Positions 1 through 9,914 of a stretch of DNA of 64,000 nt are shown in pieces; the first letter of the stretch is position 1; every line of letters begins with the position of its first letter. The stretch comes from Cognataquiflexum nitidum (GTDB lineage Bacteria > Bacteroidota > Bacteroidia > Cytophagales > Cyclobacteriaceae): positions 1 to 64,000 of the forward strand of contig NZ_JAKZAM010000025.1 in the NCBI RefSeq assembly GCF_022538055.1, given 5' to 3'. Position numbers and translations under genes: made by a program. The notes under the pieces are model-generated. The model was not told the origin of the DNA, did no database searches, and worked only from the letters and a program-made list of their open reading frames with translations.

Positions 1-1402
1 GGTGTCTGCGGTATCTGCGGGAAATATTAAACCACAATAGGAACAAAGAAAACAGAAGAACCTACGTTTTCACCTTCTCCCAAACCTTGGCAGGCATCGC
101 AGTGAACAATTAGGAATTGATTGAGGAAAACAAAAAGCAGTAGGACTTTCATTTCTGCGGTATCTGCGGGAAATATTAAACCACAATAGGGACAAAGAAA
201 ACAGAAGAACCTACGTTTTCACCTTCCACCAAACCTTGGCAGGCATCGCAGTGAACAATTAGGAATTGATTGGGGAAAACAAAAAGCAGTAGGGCTTTCA
301 ATTCTGCGGTGTCTGCGGTATCTGCGGGAAATATTAAACCACAATAGGAACAAAGAAAACAGAAGAACCTACGTTTTCACATTCTACCAAACCTTGGCAG
401 GCATCGCAGTGAACAATTAGGAATTGATTGAGGAAAGTAAAAAGCAGTAGGGCTTTCATTTCTGCGGTGTCTGCGGTATCTGCGGGAAATATTAAACCAC
501 AATAGGAACAAAGAAAACAGAAGAACCTACGTTTTCACCTTCTCCCAAACCTTGGCAGGCATCGCAGTGAACAATTAGGAATTGATTGGGGAAAACAAAA
601 AGCAGTAGGACTTTCATTTCTGCGGTGTCTGCGCCATCTGCGGGAAATAATAAACCACAATAGGGACAAAGAAAACAGAAGAACCTACGTTTTCACCTTC
701 TCACAAACCTTGGCAGGCATCGCAGTGAACAATTAGGAATTGATTGGAGAAAACAAAAAGCAGTAGGGCTTTCATTTCTGCGGTGTCTGCGCCATCTGCG
801 GGAAATAATAAACCACAATAGGAACAAAGAAAACAGAAGAACCTATGTTTTCACCTTCTCCAATGTCTTAGTGGTGAAAAATTAGGAGTGGATTGGGGAA
901 AACAAAAAGCAGTAGGGCTTTCATTTCTGCGGTGTCTGCGGTATCTGCGGGAAATATTAAACCACAATAGGAACAAAGAAAACAGAAGAACCTACGTTTT
1001 CACCTTCCACCAAACCTTGGCAGGCATCGCAGTGAACAATTAGGAGTAGAATGGAGAAAACAAAAAGCAGTAGGACTTTCATTTCTGCGATGTCTGCGCC
1101 ATCTGCGGGAAATAATAAACCACAATAGGGACAAAGAAAACAGAAGAACCTACGTTTTCACCTTCTCCTATGTCTTAGCGGTGAAAAATTAGGAGTGGAT
1201 TGGGGAAAACAAAAAGCAGTAGGGCTTTCATTTCTGCGGTGTCTGCGGTATCTGCGGGAAATATTAAACCACAATAGGAACAAAGAAAACAGAAGAACCT
1301 ACGTTTTCACCTTCCACCAAACCTTGGCAGGCATCGCAGTGAACAATTAGGAGTAGAATGGAGAAAACAAAAAGCAGTAGGACTTTCATTTCTGCGATGT
1401 CT
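1..1402. repeat. Nine-copy tandem array of 149/158-bp units
   Basis: A landmark string accacaatag starts at about 31, 180, 338, 496, 654, 812, 961, 1119 and 1268, so units are 149 or 158 bp. The 9-bp step comes either from one missing tctgcggtg microunit or from a variant central block containing gtcttagcggtgaaaaatta. The last four copies form two 307-bp dimers (812/961 and 1119/1268) sharing dimer-specific variants, so the array grew at two levels. The first copy is cut by the window edge and the last decays near 1402. Neither 149 nor 158 is a multiple of three and no frame stays open, so the array is not coding. There are no unique spacers, so it is not a CRISPR array. Confidence 0.95.
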
Positions 1403-1527
1403 GCGGGAAAAAATTAATGCCGGCAAAGGAAAAGGCTAATTTAAGAAGCTTTGGTCAATAAGACCTAAATATACCGGCAATATGAATTGCAAGCTTGCAA
1501 ACAAAACTCAGGCATAGGGAATTGAAA

Positions 1528-1535
1528 TACCTTTG
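1528..1535 (+). promoter_or_regulatory. TAnnTTTG -7 element upstream of the AAA+/M41 gene
   Basis: TACCTTTG matches the Bacteroidota -7 consensus TAnnTTTG. No well-spaced TTG -33 box is visible. Transcription would begin roughly five bases downstream, so the in-frame TTG at 1533 lies inside the promoter and the ATG at 1557 is the better start. Confidence 0.5.
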
Positions 1536-1556
1536 CCTTTAAATCTCAATATTACT

Positions 1557-3509
1557 ATGGAACAACTTACTGGAATATCCTTTAGACTTGAAAGCATCAA
1601 GGATAAGCTCAAAACAGAATTTATTGGTTTGGATGAAATAATTGATCAATTTATTCAGGCCGTCAATCCCTGGTGCTGCATGGCAGACAGTCAGAAAAGT
1701 CCTCTTGTAGTCAATTTATGGGGTTTGACCGGAGTAGGAAAGACTTCCTTGGTAAAGCGATTCTTAAAACTTTGGGACAATGACGAGAGTGTGGTGTCAT
1801 TTAATATGGGAAGTAAAAATAATGTAAGGGACATGTTAAATTCCATGGAATACATGTACTCACTCAATGGAAAGCCCTCCGTATTTATATTTGATGAATT
1901 TCAACATGCCAAAACGATGGTAGATGGGACAAAAGAAATGGAAACCCCTATCGACCGAATGATATGGCAGTTAATGGATAATGGGAAATTTAGTTTTTCT
2001 CCCGGTTGGCATGATATCAAATCTCTCAGAAATCTGGTCGTTGGATTGGAAATATGCCTGGAAAGGGGTGTAAAAGTAGTGGGTGGAAAAGTAGTAGAGG
2101 GCTGGACTACCTACCAAAACATCATGGCTACCGATGAACCGAGGCACAGGTCTTCCTCAGAGATGGAAGAAAGGGATTTTATCCCCAAGTCAGACATTGA
2201 AAATCTTCATGAAATTGTCCGATTAGATTTTCCCTACAGGCCTCTTTTCAGAGATTTTTTATTCCAACTTGACGGACAGGAGTTAGTGGATTATATCAAA
2301 AAAGTGGAAAAGAAAGCCTGTGTCACCACTGAATTGGATTTTTCGAAATCGCTGATTTTTGTGTTGGGAAATTTGGATGAGGCGTTTGGTATGAGCGGGA
2401 TAGTATCGGCAGATCAGGATCCGGACCTGATGTATGAAGATAGTAAAAAAATCACCTTTAGCAATGTGAAAGAGGCTTTGAAAGAGAGGTTTAGGATGGA
2501 AGAAATCGCTAGACTTGGAAATATCCATATTATTTATCCTTCCCTTAACAGCCAAGTTTACCGCAGATTTATTGAGCATGAATTACAGGAGATCGCTGCC
2601 AGGTTTGAAAATGCCTATCAGTGTCAGTTGGATTTTAGCAGCAGGGTAAATGAAATGCTCTATGAAGAAGGCGTCACAGCTACGCAGGGATTCAGGCCAT
2701 TACGCTCCAGCATACACTATATTATCGAATCTTCTTTGGTAGATATGCTCCACAGCTGTTATTATGAATATGGCAGCAGGCTATATGTGGACCTTGAGTC
2801 AGATGATCTCATCCTTCGGTCTGATGGGATTATAACATCCAAAAAGAGGTTGCATCTTCCTGTCAAAGAAGCCAAAAGGAAAAAACTAAACCCACGTTAC
2901 ACTGCCATAACTGCTGTACACGAAGCAGGTCATGCCCTGGTATATTCTATCCTTTTTGGAAAGTTTCCCAAAAACCTTACAATCACCTCATCAGACCATT
3001 TTTCGGGGGGCTTTGTAGAGGGAAATACTTATTATGATTTTGAAGATTATGAATATTTGATCAGAGACGCTGCCGTGCTATTGGCAGGCAAAAAGGCAGA
3101 AGAATTGGTTTTCGGAAAAGGCAATAATACTACAGGTTGCGAAACGGACTTAAAGACTGCCACTCGTAGGTTGGTAGGAGCATCTCGAGAGGGTTCGGTT
3201 GCAGGATTTGATGCTACATTTGAATCAATAACCAAAGGCAATGGGGTTTTACAGGAAGAAGATGACCGTGTCAAACAATGGGTAAGTTTCCAGTTGCAAA
3301 AAGCAACTGACCTAGCAGAAGGCCTACTAGAACAAAACAAAGTAGCTTTCAAAGCAATCGTTGAGCTATTTATTGAAAAAAAGTTTTTGACAGCTGAGCG
3401 CCTATCCGAAGGTTTGCAACAAAAAGGAATTGACGTAAAGGTACTTCTCCATTCTTATCCGGCCTTTATGGATTATGATGCAAAACTCAGAGAATTTTTG
3501 GAAAATTGA
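1557..3509 (+). CDS. AAA+ ATPase (Clp-like) fused to M41 FtsH-type metallopeptidase
   Basis: A 650-residue soluble protein, inferred to be an ATP-dependent protease. The N-terminal half has Walker A GLTGVGKT (residues 56-63) and Walker B VFIFDEF (about 109-115), then an arginine-finger-like RFRMEEIARLGN and a sensor-2-like GFRPLRSS resembling ClpA/ClpB rather than FtsH. The C-terminal half carries the M41 zinc motif HEAGH (455-459) and, about 75 residues later, GCETDLKTAT, equivalent to the FtsH segment that supplies the Asp zinc ligand. No N-terminal membrane helices are seen, whereas FtsH has two. The ATG at 1557 was chosen over TTG 1533 because the -7 element overlaps the latter. The gene stands alone just after the tandem array. 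The protease half is confident; assignment of the ATPase half to the Clp clade is by eye. Confidence 0.85.
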   Translation: MEQLTGISFRLESIKDKLKTEFIGLDEIIDQFIQAVNPWCCMADSQKSPLVVNLWGLTGVGKTSLVKRFLKLWDNDESVVSFNMGSKNNVRDMLNSMEYMYSLNGKPSVFIFDEFQHAKTMVDGTKEMETPIDRMIWQLMDNGKFSFSPGWHDIKSLRNLVVGLEICLERGVKVVGGKVVEGWTTYQNIMATDEPRHRSSSEMEERDFIPKSDIENLHEIVRLDFPYRPLFRDFLFQLDGQELVDYIKKVEKKACVTTELDFSKSLIFVLGNLDEAFGMSGIVSADQDPDLMYEDSKKITFSNVKEALKERFRMEEIARLGNIHIIYPSLNSQVYRRFIEHELQEIAARFENAYQCQLDFSSRVNEMLYEEGVTATQGFRPLRSSIHYIIESSLVDMLHSCYYEYGSRLYVDLESDDLILRSDGIITSKKRLHLPVKEAKRKKLNPRYTAITAVHEAGHALVYSILFGKFPKNLTITSSDHFSGGFVEGNTYYDFEDYEYLIRDAAVLLAGKKAEELVFGKGNNTTGCETDLKTATRRLVGASREGSVAGFDATFESITKGNGVLQEEDDRVKQWVSFQLQKATDLAEGLLEQNKVAFKAIVELFIEKKFLTAERLSEGLQQKGIDVKVLLHSYPAFMDYDAKLREFLEN

Positions 3510-3832
3510 ATTCGATGAGTCTCCCTTCCTGGGGATAATTAGTCATAATTTAAAGATTGCTTTATTTAGGACATCAGGACTTCCCAATTTTCGATAAGGT
3601 TGAATAAGATTTGAGCTTGACTTATAATCAAAATCTCCTGAATGTGAGTATCCAATCCATGTTATCAACCTCAAAGCTGACAAAACCTTCCTATTATTCC
3701 TTCGTGCTTGACCCATTTTACTGTGGTTTGAATGATTTTGAAATGCCCACTTGGAAACAACAAATGCAACTTTGCACCCCTTTGACTGCCACGTTTCCTA
3801 AACTTATCTGACAGCCTCTCATAATTAAGAAA
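3510..3832. other. Gene-free interval between convergent genes
   Basis: About 320 bases with no convincing gene. Two overlapping 66-codon ORFs occur on opposite strands (3611-3811 and 3671-3871), but neither has a recognisable domain or signal peptide, and they mostly shadow each other. Confidence 0.6.
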
Positions 3833-3864
3833 GCCCCAAGAAAATCGATTGATCTTCTTGGGGC
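3833..3864 (-). terminator. Rho-independent terminator of the large ThuA/dehydrogenase gene
   Basis: A perfect 10-bp stem, gccccaagaa / ttcttggggc, with a 12-nt loop. On the minus strand the stem is followed by a T-rich tail (tttctt), which fits termination of the leftward gene ending at 3918. It may also stop rightward transcription from the AAA+/M41 gene. Confidence 0.8.
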
Positions 3865-3917
3865 ATTTCATTTGGCTATAAATCAGGTGTACTGTTTAAT
3901 GCCCTTTTGGTTGAATT

Positions 3918-6900
3918 TTACTTTGCTTTGAATTCTGCTGAAACCAAAATCGCTGAGGGTTCTCCTGCCACAGCAGGTCTGGTGACGAAATAAACATCAT
4001 GCTTTTTGCCATCAGTAATTGGCTCAATGGCGATGTTAGTCATTCCTCCTGCGCGTCCTCCGGGACCACCAGGATAAGTCATCAACTTGGTTTCGCCGAT
4101 TTTCTTACCTGAAGGTGAATCCAATCTGACTTCAATGACAAAACCCTCTTTACTAGGTTCCTGACCACCTCCCAATACTTGGATAGAGGCTACATCAGTC
4201 AGGTCAATTCCCTGGAAAGAAAAGGATGCCTCCTTATCAGGAATCATCATTAAGGTCATCCCTCCAAAAGTCATGGTAGAGAAATCAACAAGATTTTTGG
4301 CCTGATCCATTCCCATTTTTGGATTCCGGAGGGTTACTGCACTGTTTCCGGTCAAAGGTTTGACACCTTCTCCTCCACGGTCGGTAAAGCTTCCTGAAAG
4401 GACAAACACACCATTATCACTCAGGGTTTTTCCTACAATAGGGTCAACAGATCCGGTGGCAGGCAAGGAAGGCTTCTCCACAGCATCTCTGCGTCCGAGC
4501 GAAAGGATGTAAGCTACCACTTTTTTGGCGTCCTCATTTTTCAAGTTTGGATTTGCAGGCATCACTGTTTCACCCCAGACACCGCCTCCACCTTTTTGGA
4601 TTTTATTGACAAGGTAAGCCGTGGCAGCTTCAGGGTTTCTTCTATATTTTCTTGCCACATCAACATAGGCAGGGCCGATCGATGCTTCATCTTCTTTGTG
4701 GCAAGTCTTACAAGTCAGAGAACTGATGATACTTTTTCCGGTCATGGCATCTGTCATGATGAGGTGGCCTTTGGCTGCCTCTGCCTGATCCAATCCTGAG
4801 ATGTAATCTGCTGATAAATATAATGTGGAAAGATCATTACCTGCTTCTGCATCATCCGGATCAGATACAGTGGCGGAATACGCCACTTTTTTGCCAGGGA
4901 AATAGAAAGTCTGGTTTCCTTTGATTTGAATGTTGACTATCGGTGCGATATTTCCTGCATAGACAGAAGCAATGGTACTTTTCGCACTCAACTTACCGGG
5001 ATCACTTACAGTCACCTGTACATCATAATCCCCGACGGCACTGAAAGTATGCGTCAGTTTTGGCTCTGAGGTAGTCACAGTCTCACCGTTTCCAAGATCC
5101 CATACAAAACTCATAGGATCATTTTCAGGATCATTGGCCTCTACGGTAAATGTAGCAGTGAAAGGAATGGAACCGGATTTCTGATCAACTGAAATGGACT
5201 GAACCACCGGTGTTCTGTTTCCTGCGTTAAAATCGATTCTAGCCAAACCGGAATCTGCATTTTTGGTAAACCAACCATTCCCATATTCCAAGACGTAAAT
5301 TTTCCCATCAGGACCTACTTCCATGTCTATCAAGGCATTGAATTTGGTCTTGGACATAAAAGGCTCCATTTTGTCAAAGTCACCATTTGGCAACATCGTC
5401 ACTACTTTGATCCAACCCCTTACCCAATCATACATAAAGAACTTCCCGTCATAGTAGGAAGGATATCTGGTATCGGCAGGATACATGTCTGAGTAATAAA
5501 CCGGACCTGCCATGGCATTTCTTCCGCCTGTGCCCAACTGTGGAAATTCCGGAGAAACCCCATATGGATACCAAATGAAAGCAGGAGACAAAGGTGCCAC
5601 TACTTTCACCCCGGTATTGTTTTTGGAATTGTTGGTAGGTTTTTCAGGATCAAAAGGAGTTCCCGGAGTTCCGGTGGTATAGTCGAATTCCCTGTAAGGA
5701 TAATTGTTGCCCACAAAATACGGCCAACCAAAATTGCCCGCTTTTCTTGCCTGATTGACTTCGTCATAGCCCCGTGGACCTCGAGTATCCAAGCTGTCGT
5801 TGGCAGCATCAGGACCTACTTCTCCCCAATAAAGGAATCCGGTTTTTTGATCGACGGAAATTCTATAAGGATTTCTGTTTCCCTGAACATATATTTCAGG
5901 TCTTGTGCCTTCTGTACCCTTTGGATATAGATTGCCTTCAGGAATATCATAGCTACCATCTTCATTGACTTTGATTCTCAATATCTTTCCACGAAGGTCA
6001 TTGGCATTTCCCGAGCTTCTCCTAGCGTCATATTGCTCGAAACCATCTCTGTTGTCCAAAGGTGCAAAGCCTCTGTTGACAAATTTGCTGTCTTTCTGGT
6101 CAAAAGGCGTGGAGTTGTCACCTGTCGAAAGGTAAAGCAAACCATCCTTGTCAAAAGCAATGGACCCTCCGGTATGGCAGCAAATTTCCCTTTGGGAATA
6201 CAGTTCCAAGATGATTTTTTCAGAAGCCAAGTCCAGCTTGTCATTTTCAAATTTGAACCTGGAAAGCCTGTTGACTTCCTTGCCGGTAGGGCTGTAAAAC
6301 ATGAAAATGTAATTGTTCTTAGCAAAATTAGGATCTTTTTGAATCCCCATCAAACCTTCCTCGGCATTGACACCAGGCGTACTTGTTTTCCAATACACGT
6401 CAAGTTTTGCAATCTCCTTCGCCGTGGAATCGCCGTTTTTGTACAGCATGACCTCACCTCTTCTCTGGGCTATCAAGATGTCAAGATTGGGCAAAATGGT
6501 CATTTCCGTAGGTTCGGTAAATTCACCGACTACAAGGTTGATTTTCTCAAACCTGTTTTCTTCAGGAACCCTTTGGGTCTTTGCTTTGGAATAATCTAAC
6601 TCTTTGTTTTCACCGATAGCATACTTGATTCCTTCCAATATATGCTGAAGGAATAATTCCTCCGAATATGATTCTTTGGTATGCCCTCCTGCGGTATAGA
6701 ATGCCCTTCCACCATCAAACTCATGGTACCAAGCCATCGGATGGAATCCCATAGGTTTGGTGTGCAAGTAGCTTGATTCATCAATGTCCATCAATACATT
6801 GACATCAGGATTCAGCTTTTGGAAATGATACCATTCGTCTCTTCTGTTCCAAATCTCAGGTAAAAAACGGGTCGTGGGATGGTTTCTGTCTGTGACATTC

Positions 6901-7364
6901 AATTTACCATCCTGAACATTTGGATGTGGGTCACCAATGCCGGGATGATAAGAAAAATTAGCGCCGGCAAGTCTACTGTACCATCCCCACTCATATTCTG
7001 TATCCGCTGCTGCGTGGATTCCTACATAGCCTCCTCCTGCTTGGATATATCTCTCAAAATCTGCTTCCTGATAATGGTTGAGCACATCACCTGTGGTACT
7101 CAACCAAATGACAGCTAAATATTGCTTCAGGTTCTCCTCTGTAAACATTTCGGCGTTGGTCGTGGTATCCACCTCAAACTCGTTTTCTGCACCCAGTTTT
7201 TGAATGGCAGCCACCCCATCCACGATGGATTCATGGTAAAATCCGGCTGTTTTACTAAATACAAGGACTTTTGGTTTTCCACTTCTTTTGTTACAGGAAG
7301 AAAAAACCACCAAGACCATCACTAGAAGAAATAAACTTCTTTTCAAGGAATTCAAGGTTAACAT
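3918..7364 (-). CDS. ThuA / sorbosone dehydrogenase / PKD / cytochrome c lipoprotein
   Basis: An 1148-residue secreted multidomain protein. It starts with a lipoprotein signal ending in VVFSSC. Approximate domain order: ThuA-like (30-245), glucose/sorbosone dehydrogenase beta-propeller (270-700, PQQ family), a PKD domain (720-805, with the WDLGNGE core), a class I cytochrome c domain with heme motif CKTCH at 885-889 and a likely axial Met in VMPANP, and a C-terminal carbohydrate-binding-like beta domain (about 985-1148). It probably oxidises a sugar or sugar-like substrate outside the inner membrane and passes electrons to the attached cytochrome. The substrate is unknown. It is transcribed divergently from a family 3 glycosidase, consistent with polysaccharide use. 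Similar fusions are common in Bacteroidota and Planctomycetes. Confidence 0.9.
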   Translation of the reverse strand: MLTLNSLKRSLFLLVMVLVVFSSCNKRSGKPKVLVFSKTAGFYHESIVDGVAAIQKLGAENEFEVDTTTNAEMFTEENLKQYLAVIWLSTTGDVLNHYQEADFERYIQAGGGYVGIHAAADTEYEWGWYSRLAGANFSYHPGIGDPHPNVQDGKLNVTDRNHPTTRFLPEIWNRRDEWYHFQKLNPDVNVLMDIDESSYLHTKPMGFHPMAWYHEFDGGRAFYTAGGHTKESYSEELFLQHILEGIKYAIGENKELDYSKAKTQRVPEENRFEKINLVVGEFTEPTEMTILPNLDILIAQRRGEVMLYKNGDSTAKEIAKLDVYWKTSTPGVNAEEGLMGIQKDPNFAKNNYIFMFYSPTGKEVNRLSRFKFENDKLDLASEKIILELYSQREICCHTGGSIAFDKDGLLYLSTGDNSTPFDQKDSKFVNRGFAPLDNRDGFEQYDARRSSGNANDLRGKILRIKVNEDGSYDIPEGNLYPKGTEGTRPEIYVQGNRNPYRISVDQKTGFLYWGEVGPDAANDSLDTRGPRGYDEVNQARKAGNFGWPYFVGNNYPYREFDYTTGTPGTPFDPEKPTNNSKNNTGVKVVAPLSPAFIWYPYGVSPEFPQLGTGGRNAMAGPVYYSDMYPADTRYPSYYDGKFFMYDWVRGWIKVVTMLPNGDFDKMEPFMSKTKFNALIDMEVGPDGKIYVLEYGNGWFTKNADSGLARIDFNAGNRTPVVQSISVDQKSGSIPFTATFTVEANDPENDPMSFVWDLGNGETVTTSEPKLTHTFSAVGDYDVQVTVSDPGKLSAKSTIASVYAGNIAPIVNIQIKGNQTFYFPGKKVAYSATVSDPDDAEAGNDLSTLYLSADYISGLDQAEAAKGHLIMTDAMTGKSIISSLTCKTCHKEDEASIGPAYVDVARKYRRNPEAATAYLVNKIQKGGGGVWGETVMPANPNLKNEDAKKVVAYILSLGRRDAVEKPSLPATGSVDPIVGKTLSDNGVFVLSGSFTDRGGEGVKPLTGNSAVTLRNPKMGMDQAKNLVDFSTMTFGGMTLMMIPDKEASFSFQGIDLTDVASIQVLGGGQEPSKEGFVIEVRLDSPSGKKIGETKLMTYPGGPGGRAGGMTNIAIEPITDGKKHDVYFVTRPAVAGEPSAILVSAEFKAK

Positions 7365-7532
7365 AGGTTATTGTTTTTTGGAAATATAAGGAGATTCTCA
7401 ATGAGCTTGCAAATGAATCATTTAAATGGGCATTTGGCCGTAAGATTGGTTTAATTTTTAAAACCAATCGCAAATATTAAGCAATAAATACGAGGTGAAA
7501 AAATTTCATTATGTATTTTTTACATTTTGAAA

Positions 7533-7540
7533 TACATTTG
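7533..7540 (+). promoter_or_regulatory. Possible -7 element of the GH3 gene
   Basis: TACATTTG fits TAnnTTTG and lies 18 nt before the ATG at 7559. No correctly spaced TTG box was found, so the assignment is tentative. Confidence 0.4.
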
Positions 7541-7558
7541 GATATAAATACGCTGACC

Positions 7559-9898
7559 ATGAAACAAATAACCAAAAAAACCATCCCCATGTTTGCCATA
7601 ACAGCCATGTTGATGTCCTGTGAAAAAAATGTGGTGGAAGAAACCCAATTAGATGAAAATATCACTATCATAAGCCAATCAGCAGGTGCTAAACTCGGTT
7701 ACTCAAAATCTTCGGGTGTCAACATTATTGATGAAAAAGGATTGAAATTCAAGGACCTGAACAAGAACGGAGAACTTGACAAATACGAAGACTGGAGGCT
7801 TTCCTTCGAGGAAAGGGCAACAGACCTAGCGTCCAAGTTGTCAGTCGAACAGATCGCAGGACTGATGCTCTACAGTTCCCATCAGGCCATCCCTGCTGCA
7901 CCGGTGGGATTTGGTGCAGGTACTTACCAGGGAAAACCATTTCCTGAGAGCGGCATGCCTTCTTCCTCACTTTCCGACCAACAAAAGAAGTTTTTGACAG
8001 AAGACAATCTCAGGCATGTCCTGATCACTAGGGTAGAAAGCCCCGAAGTAGCTGCCCAATGGAACAACAATGCCCAAGCTTATGTCGAAGGTTTGGGTAT
8101 GGGGATTCCAACCAACAACAGTTCAGATCCAAGACATAGCCCAATCGCGAGTACGGAATACAACGCAGGTGCAGGAGGCAATATCTCCATGTGGCCTGAA
8201 GCTCTTGGATTGGCAGCAACATTTGATCCGGATTTGGTGCAAAGATTTGGAGAAGTAGCTTCCATAGAATATCGGGCTTTGGGATTGACGACAGCACTTT
8301 CTCCGCAGATAGATCTCGGTACCGAACCAAGGTGGAACAGGTTGAAAGGCACTTTTGGAGAGGATTCAAGACTATCGGCGGACATGGCAAGGGGATACGT
8401 AGACGGGTTTCAGTCTTCTGCACCTGAATATGAAATCTCTGGAGGTTGGGGCTTTCAAAGTGTCAATGCCATGGTCAAACACTGGCCAAGTGGCGGGCCT
8501 GAAGAAGGAGGAAGGGACGGACATTTTGCTTATGGAAAGTTTGCGGTGTATCCCGGGAACAACTTCGAAGAACATTTGGTACCCTTCACTGAAGGCGCAT
8601 TTAAACTGACCGGAAAAACCAAATCTGCCTCAGCAGTCATGCCCTACTATACCATTTCTTATGGGCAGGACAGCAAAAACGGAGAAAATGTAGCCAATGC
8701 CTACAGCGAATATCTCATTACAGATTTATTGAGAGGAAAATATGGGTATGAAGGCGTCGTCTGTACCGATTGGGGAGTGACAGGCAATGAAAGAGACAAT
8801 GTCGAAGTCTTTGCCGGAAAACCGTGGGGTATGGAAACTGCCAGCATCGCGGAGAGACATTACAGGGTCATCATGGCAGGAGGGGATCAGTTTGGCGGCA
8901 ACAATGACATCAAACCCGTCTTGGAGGCTTATCAGTTAGGCGTAAAAGAACACGGAGAAGAATGGATGAGAGCAAGATTTGAAAAGTCAGCGGTGAGGTT
9001 GTTGAGGAATATTTTCCAGGCCGGATTATTTGAAAACCCCTACCTCGAAATCTCCCATACCAAGGAAACTGTTGGAAATCCTGTGTTTATGGAAGAAGGA
9101 TTTCAGGCCCAAGTCAAGTCAGTGGTCATGTTGAAGAATAAAGAAAACGTCCTTCCTATCGTCAAAAACAGCAAGGTCTTTATCCCTAAGAAATTTATTC
9201 CGTCCACTACCAATTGGTGGGGAGTCAAATCGGAAGAACAATGGGTTGATGCGTTGAACCTTGAAATCGCCAAAAAATACTTTCAGGTTACCGATAATCC
9301 CGAAGAAGCAGATTTTGCCTTGGTCTTTGTCAGCAATCCCGAGTCCGGAACAGGCTATGACCCTGCTGACAGGATGAACGGAGGCAATGGTTATGTCCCT
9401 ATCAGTCTCCAATACGGCACATATACTGCGGCTACTGCCCGAGAACAAAGCATTGCGGCAGGAGATCCTGTACTAGCTCCACAGGTTACCAACAGGTCTT
9501 ACAAAAACAAAACCATCACAGCATCCAATCTGAAAGACCTTCAAAACATCATGGATACCAAAAAAGCCATGAACGGAAAACCTGTTGTAGCCATCATTTC
9601 GGCTTCCAACCCAATGGTTTTTTCAGAATTTGAAAAAGAAGTTCAGGGTATCATCCTCCACTTCAATGTTCAGGATCAGGCAATTTTGGATATTTTATCA
9701 GGTGCAGCAGAACCAAGCGGATTATTGCCGATACAGATGCCTGCCAATATGGAGACCGTAGAGCGCCAATTTGAAGATGTGGCACATGACATGGATTGCC
9801 ATGTGGATGAGGCAGGAAACACTTACAATTTTGCTTTTGGGCTAAATTGGAAAGGAGTAATCAAAGACTCAAGAACTGAAAAGTACCAAAAAAAGTAA
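7559..9898 (+). CDS. Glycoside hydrolase family 3 lipoprotein (beta-glucosidase-like)
   Basis: A 779-residue exported glycosidase. The signal peptide ends in a lipobox AMLMSC, so the enzyme is probably anchored to a membrane. The GH3 N-terminal barrel shows the family pattern around LSPQIDLGTEPRW and GTFGEDS. The catalytic nucleophile is expected to be Asp404 in VCTDWG. The C-terminal alpha/beta sandwich follows to the end. The longest ORF begins at 7511 with residues that look like 5-prime leader; ATG 7559 gives a normal signal peptide. The typical reaction is release of terminal beta-linked glucose or xylose from oligosaccharides; the exact linkage cannot be read. The divergent ThuA/dehydrogenase gene may act on its products. 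Confidence 0.9.
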   Translation: MKQITKKTIPMFAITAMLMSCEKNVVEETQLDENITIISQSAGAKLGYSKSSGVNIIDEKGLKFKDLNKNGELDKYEDWRLSFEERATDLASKLSVEQIAGLMLYSSHQAIPAAPVGFGAGTYQGKPFPESGMPSSSLSDQQKKFLTEDNLRHVLITRVESPEVAAQWNNNAQAYVEGLGMGIPTNNSSDPRHSPIASTEYNAGAGGNISMWPEALGLAATFDPDLVQRFGEVASIEYRALGLTTALSPQIDLGTEPRWNRLKGTFGEDSRLSADMARGYVDGFQSSAPEYEISGGWGFQSVNAMVKHWPSGGPEEGGRDGHFAYGKFAVYPGNNFEEHLVPFTEGAFKLTGKTKSASAVMPYYTISYGQDSKNGENVANAYSEYLITDLLRGKYGYEGVVCTDWGVTGNERDNVEVFAGKPWGMETASIAERHYRVIMAGGDQFGGNNDIKPVLEAYQLGVKEHGEEWMRARFEKSAVRLLRNIFQAGLFENPYLEISHTKETVGNPVFMEEGFQAQVKSVVMLKNKENVLPIVKNSKVFIPKKFIPSTTNWWGVKSEEQWVDALNLEIAKKYFQVTDNPEEADFALVFVSNPESGTGYDPADRMNGGNGYVPISLQYGTYTAATAREQSIAAGDPVLAPQVTNRSYKNKTITASNLKDLQNIMDTKKAMNGKPVVAIISASNPMVFSEFEKEVQGIILHFNVQDQAILDILSGAAEPSGLLPIQMPANMETVERQFEDVAHDMDCHVDEAGNTYNFAFGLNWKGVIKDSRTEKYQKK

Positions 9899-9914
9899 AA
9901 GCCCTTCGCGGAAA

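Noticed and set aside
1..1402. CRISPR array
   Set aside because: Units of 149-158 bp are repeated as a whole with no unique spacers, and no cas genes are near.
3611..3871. Small ORFs on both strands
   Set aside because: They overlap on opposite strands, have no recognisable domain or signal, and the minus-strand one includes the terminator hairpin.
6033..6599. 188-codon plus-strand ORF
   Set aside because: It is antisense to the dehydrogenase domain of the 1148-residue lipoprotein and has no domain of its own.
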